DNA from: Pelobates cultripes
Taxonomy: Eukaryota > Chordata > Amphibia > Anura > Pelobatidae
Length of the DNA: 64,000 nt
Reading direction: 5' to 3'
NCBI GenBank assembly: GCA_933207985.1
Contig: OW240917.1
Location: 109,516,692-109,580,691 of the forward strand
Positions 61,010 through 64,000 of the stretch are shown here, in pieces (position 1 is the first letter of the stretch; each line of letters opens with the position of its first letter). Below the pieces are notes generated by a model. That model did not search any database and was not told the DNA's origin. It worked only from the letters and a program-made list of their open reading frames with translations. The position numbers were made by a program, and so were the translations under genes.

Positions 61010-61450
61010 TTTCTTCATTTAGTCTGGATATCAACTGGACAGAACATTGCTGGATGACTGAAAACCAGACACAAATGCTTTAAATCCCAACTAAAAAAAT
61101 CCCAACTATTTGCCAGATGGTAACTAGTAAGCAAATAACGCTCAGCAGTGTGATGGCTGGCAATTTTATAGTTAAATAAGACCCAAAGAGTGGCTGTACC
61201 TCCTCCTTATGCCCCACCTAGCTATGCAATAGGTGGATGCATATCTACTAAATGTCTAAATCCAGCAACTGGGTGGCCACTGCTGCCTAGTTGCTAGAAA
61301 CGCTCCATCCCAGAGGGGCATCATACCCATGTGTATCAGAAGGGGGATGTTCAAGTAAATAATGCTGGATGGACAAATCATCATCCACCTCTCTGCCCCT
61401 ACCCGTGGTGTTTAGTGAATAACCCCGAATGGTTATATAACTCCAATGTA
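61010..61450. repeat. Unclassified interspersed repeat, copy 2
   Basis: Second copy of the repeat at 5650-6400, in the same orientation, with shared TGGATATCAACTGGACA and GCCTAGTTGCTAGAAA phrases. Diverged. Ends unknown. Confidence 0.5.
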
Positions 61451-61649
61451 TTACAGACATAAAAAATGATGACAGATAAAAGAGATGATTAGCTAAATGA
61501 ATAACTACCACTAATTTACCAGAAATGTTCCAGTATAATCTTGGCCCCTGGTTACATCTACAGCCACTTTCTAAAATGAAAGTGTCCTTTTTTGGATATG
61601 CGTTTGAGGCTGTTATGCCACTAATATGCCACCATCTTCATGCTGTGGT

Positions 61650-62262
61650 TCATAGGCATAAATAGAAACGACCGTGATCCGGTGCGAAAATTGCCCTGGG
61701 CCCCCCGCCCATAAGTCTACCCTCCCATACATTGCCCCTTCACACATGCAGACACACACATAGACACAGACAGACAGACATAAAAACACACCCAGACCCA
61801 CATATACACATACAGACACACATACAAACACACATACAGACAGACATACACACACATATACAAAACATTTAGTTCACTTCCCTGGGGTCCAGTAGTGGCT
61901 CGGTCTGATGGGAGTCAGAGTTCCCATTCTGACTCCCTCCTCCTTTCTCCCGCACAGCTCCCGTTGTAAGATGGGAGGACTGACTGGGCAGTCACTTACT
62001 CCCAGCGTCTAATGTGATCATAGGGGGCCAGGTCACGCTGTGAAATTGCCGTAGGGCTGACTGAGGCCCCTGGAAATCCATAGCCATTGGGTGGCCCTGA
62101 CAGCATGGGCCACCCAAAGGACCCCCGAACACGCGGTTCTACCTTCAATACATGGCGGCGGGCACCTGTCGCAGGGGTTCTTAGGGTAGCTGGACCCCCT
62201 GGAGTGACGGGCCCAGTCACAGCTGCAACCCCTGTGACCGCAGTAGTTCTGCCACTGCTGTG
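61650..62262. mobile_element. GC-rich non-autonomous DNA element with CA-type microsatellite
   Basis: The left edge AGGCATAAATAGAAACGACC and the right edge ACCGCAGTAGTTCTGCCACT are weak inverted repeats. The interior has GGGCCCCCCGCCC and a GGCCCAGTCACAGCTGCAAC end resembling a common amphibian repeat. A CACA/CAGACA simple repeat fills 61740-61862, which explains the cysteine/valine-rich minus-strand open frame there. No duplication was identified. Confidence 0.45.
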
Positions 62263-64000
62263 GTTAATCTTGACTTTCAGAATGTTAGATGTGACTTTCC
62301 ATTGATTAAATTCAGATTACTAAGTGGTGTAACCAAGCAATAGTCAAAACAAAGGTTTTCTGTGGTCAACTTGCTGAATTCCCAAATATCATAGGTCATC
62401 AAGCCTTTGACACGCCACTCATGTTCACATTTTTTGCATGGGCATTGTAAAGAGTAGTTCTATGGATGTTAACATTCCTGTGTGTTACTTCATGCATTAT
62501 ATTGTCTTTTCCTGCTTATCCCTTTGGTGTGTGACAGGTCACAGAATGTTCTGATTGATGTTTTCTTATATGACACATTGTGTGCAAGGAAATTAATACC
62601 CCTTATAGTTTATGGTGGAAATGTGTAGATACAGATATGAATCAAAGTGACACTTCTCATAAGGGGTCGTAATGCATATGTAGTATCACTATATGTACCC
62701 ATCAGTCTCTTTTTATTATTTGTTATTTAGTCTTCATAATTTGCTTCCTTCCATTGTCATATCCGAGTGTGACATATTCTACAGTGTTGGCAAATGTGTA
62801 AACCTTGACATTTTTTTTGTTAAGATATGTTTTGGATAAATAATAAAATAATTTATTTTTTAATACATTTCTACTGAAAAGCTCATTGGCTAGAATCTAT
62901 TTTTTTTTTTTAATTTACCCTGGTTTTACGATGTCCTATTTTCAATTCATGATACGGACAAGGGTTGCGGAGGTTTTTCCAATTCTTACCACGATCCAAA
63001 TGAAAGTCTAAGGAGGTCAAAATGTAGGATCTCATTCACTACTGGACCTCTGTCAAGCAGAGAACAAACTAAAAGATTGTTGGTGTAATATATGATATGT
63101 ATTTTTTAAGCACCTATAATCCTTGTAGATAGCTGAAGTCACCGATAACCTAACTTCTACTGAAATATACCAGGTTTGCTGGGGCTTATGTGTAAGTAAT
63201 GGTACATTTTTATAATACAAAGCATAATCCATGTTTGCCTTTGCACTTGTATGGTATATAAAAATATTTGAAAATGGGCTTTATACAAAAGAATAAAAAA
63301 TAGGCACAAGTGCAAATTTTTATTCTAATGTTGCAGTTTTTGTATAGTACAAAACACTAGATTTTAGATTACAAGTGAAAAAATGGTGCACTTTTGCTAA
63401 ATTTTGTATAAGTTGTCTGAGAAAAAAATCTAAATAATTTGATCACTGTTAACTTTTGATGCACTTGGTACACTTGTACGTATTTTTAGCAGTAAGATTT
63501 TTATACATATTGAAAACATTAATGATGTCACAATTGCTTTCGTTTTTTAATTAAGCATTTTTTTACACTATCACGTCATCATACCTTAAAGTAATGAAAG
63601 AGAAAGCTTTGGTTTTTTACAAATTTGCATTTCGCAAATATTTTGTAAATGTCTTTTTTGGAATTGTATTTTGTAAATGGTATTTTCAGCTTCTAAATAA
63701 TCTAATAGAGATGTTCACAAGTGAAAAATTAGTTTCAGTTCGTTTCGGATTGATTTTTTATTTTTTGAATTTCGATTTGGAAATTTTAGGGGCGCTTCGC
63801 TCTCTCTAGTAATCTTCCTAACCGTGTTACCAGACAGGTTAGGAATATCAGGTTACCCAGAATTAGGATGAGTCTCTAATGACTTTTGAAGTAGCCAGAT
63901 AATACCAAAAGCAATATCACTTGCATTCGACATTTACAGGACTATTTAGTAACTTTAGCAATTAATGCTTTTCATTGAGCACACTGCCTTTTTTCTAAAT

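Noticed and set aside
61613..61855. Cysteine/valine-rich minus-strand frame
   Set aside because: It translates a CACA/CAGACA simple repeat.

Overview
The window is vertebrate nuclear DNA, almost certainly from a frog. The evidence is its AT-rich introns, GT-AG splice sites, and a dense load of repeat types typical of amphibian genomes: TTAA-flanked MITEs, hAT MITEs, CR1/L2/L1 LINEs and Penelope-like elements. The species cannot be named from the sequence.

The only host gene I can support is prdm5, a PR-domain C2H2 zinc-finger transcription regulator, on the + strand. Six internal coding exons (4264-4348, 5125-5282, 11453-11546, 15869-16029, 18210-18303, 45667-45752) splice in phase into 678 nt (226 codons) and encode eight fingers from the middle to C-terminal part of the protein. 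The PR domain and first fingers lie upstream of position 1, and the last fingers and stop lie beyond 64000. Neither set was found inside the window. Everything else is intron, with one intron of 27 kb (18304-45666).

The introns are an archive of transposons. The most striking locus is 30680-36699, a four-level nest. A TTAA-type MITE was split by a 5'-truncated L1. The L1 was split by a Penelope-like element with long inverted arms, a GIY-YIG domain and a hammerhead-ribozyme motif in each arm. The Penelope element was split by a short GC-capped retroelement on the minus strand. Target-site duplications support each of the three inner steps.

Other elements are a second GC-capped retroelement with a 14-bp duplication (1914-3446), a CR1 split by a large fold-back (24797-26760), and two solo LTRs with related ends (23819-24688, 46281-47379). 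There is also a hAT-type element filled with a pyrimidine-rich minisatellite (50156-51773), a decayed L2-like LINE (57200-60324) hosting a MITE built as a run of six hairpins, a 2.1-kb TTAA-flanked fold-back element (37973-40084), and many small fold-backs.

No prokaryotic feature, CRISPR array or operon is present. Most ORFs of 60-100 codons are chance or transposon remnants. I see no convincing new host system. The most original material is structural: hairpin-chain MITEs, ribozyme-bearing inverted arms, and the dated nest of insertions.
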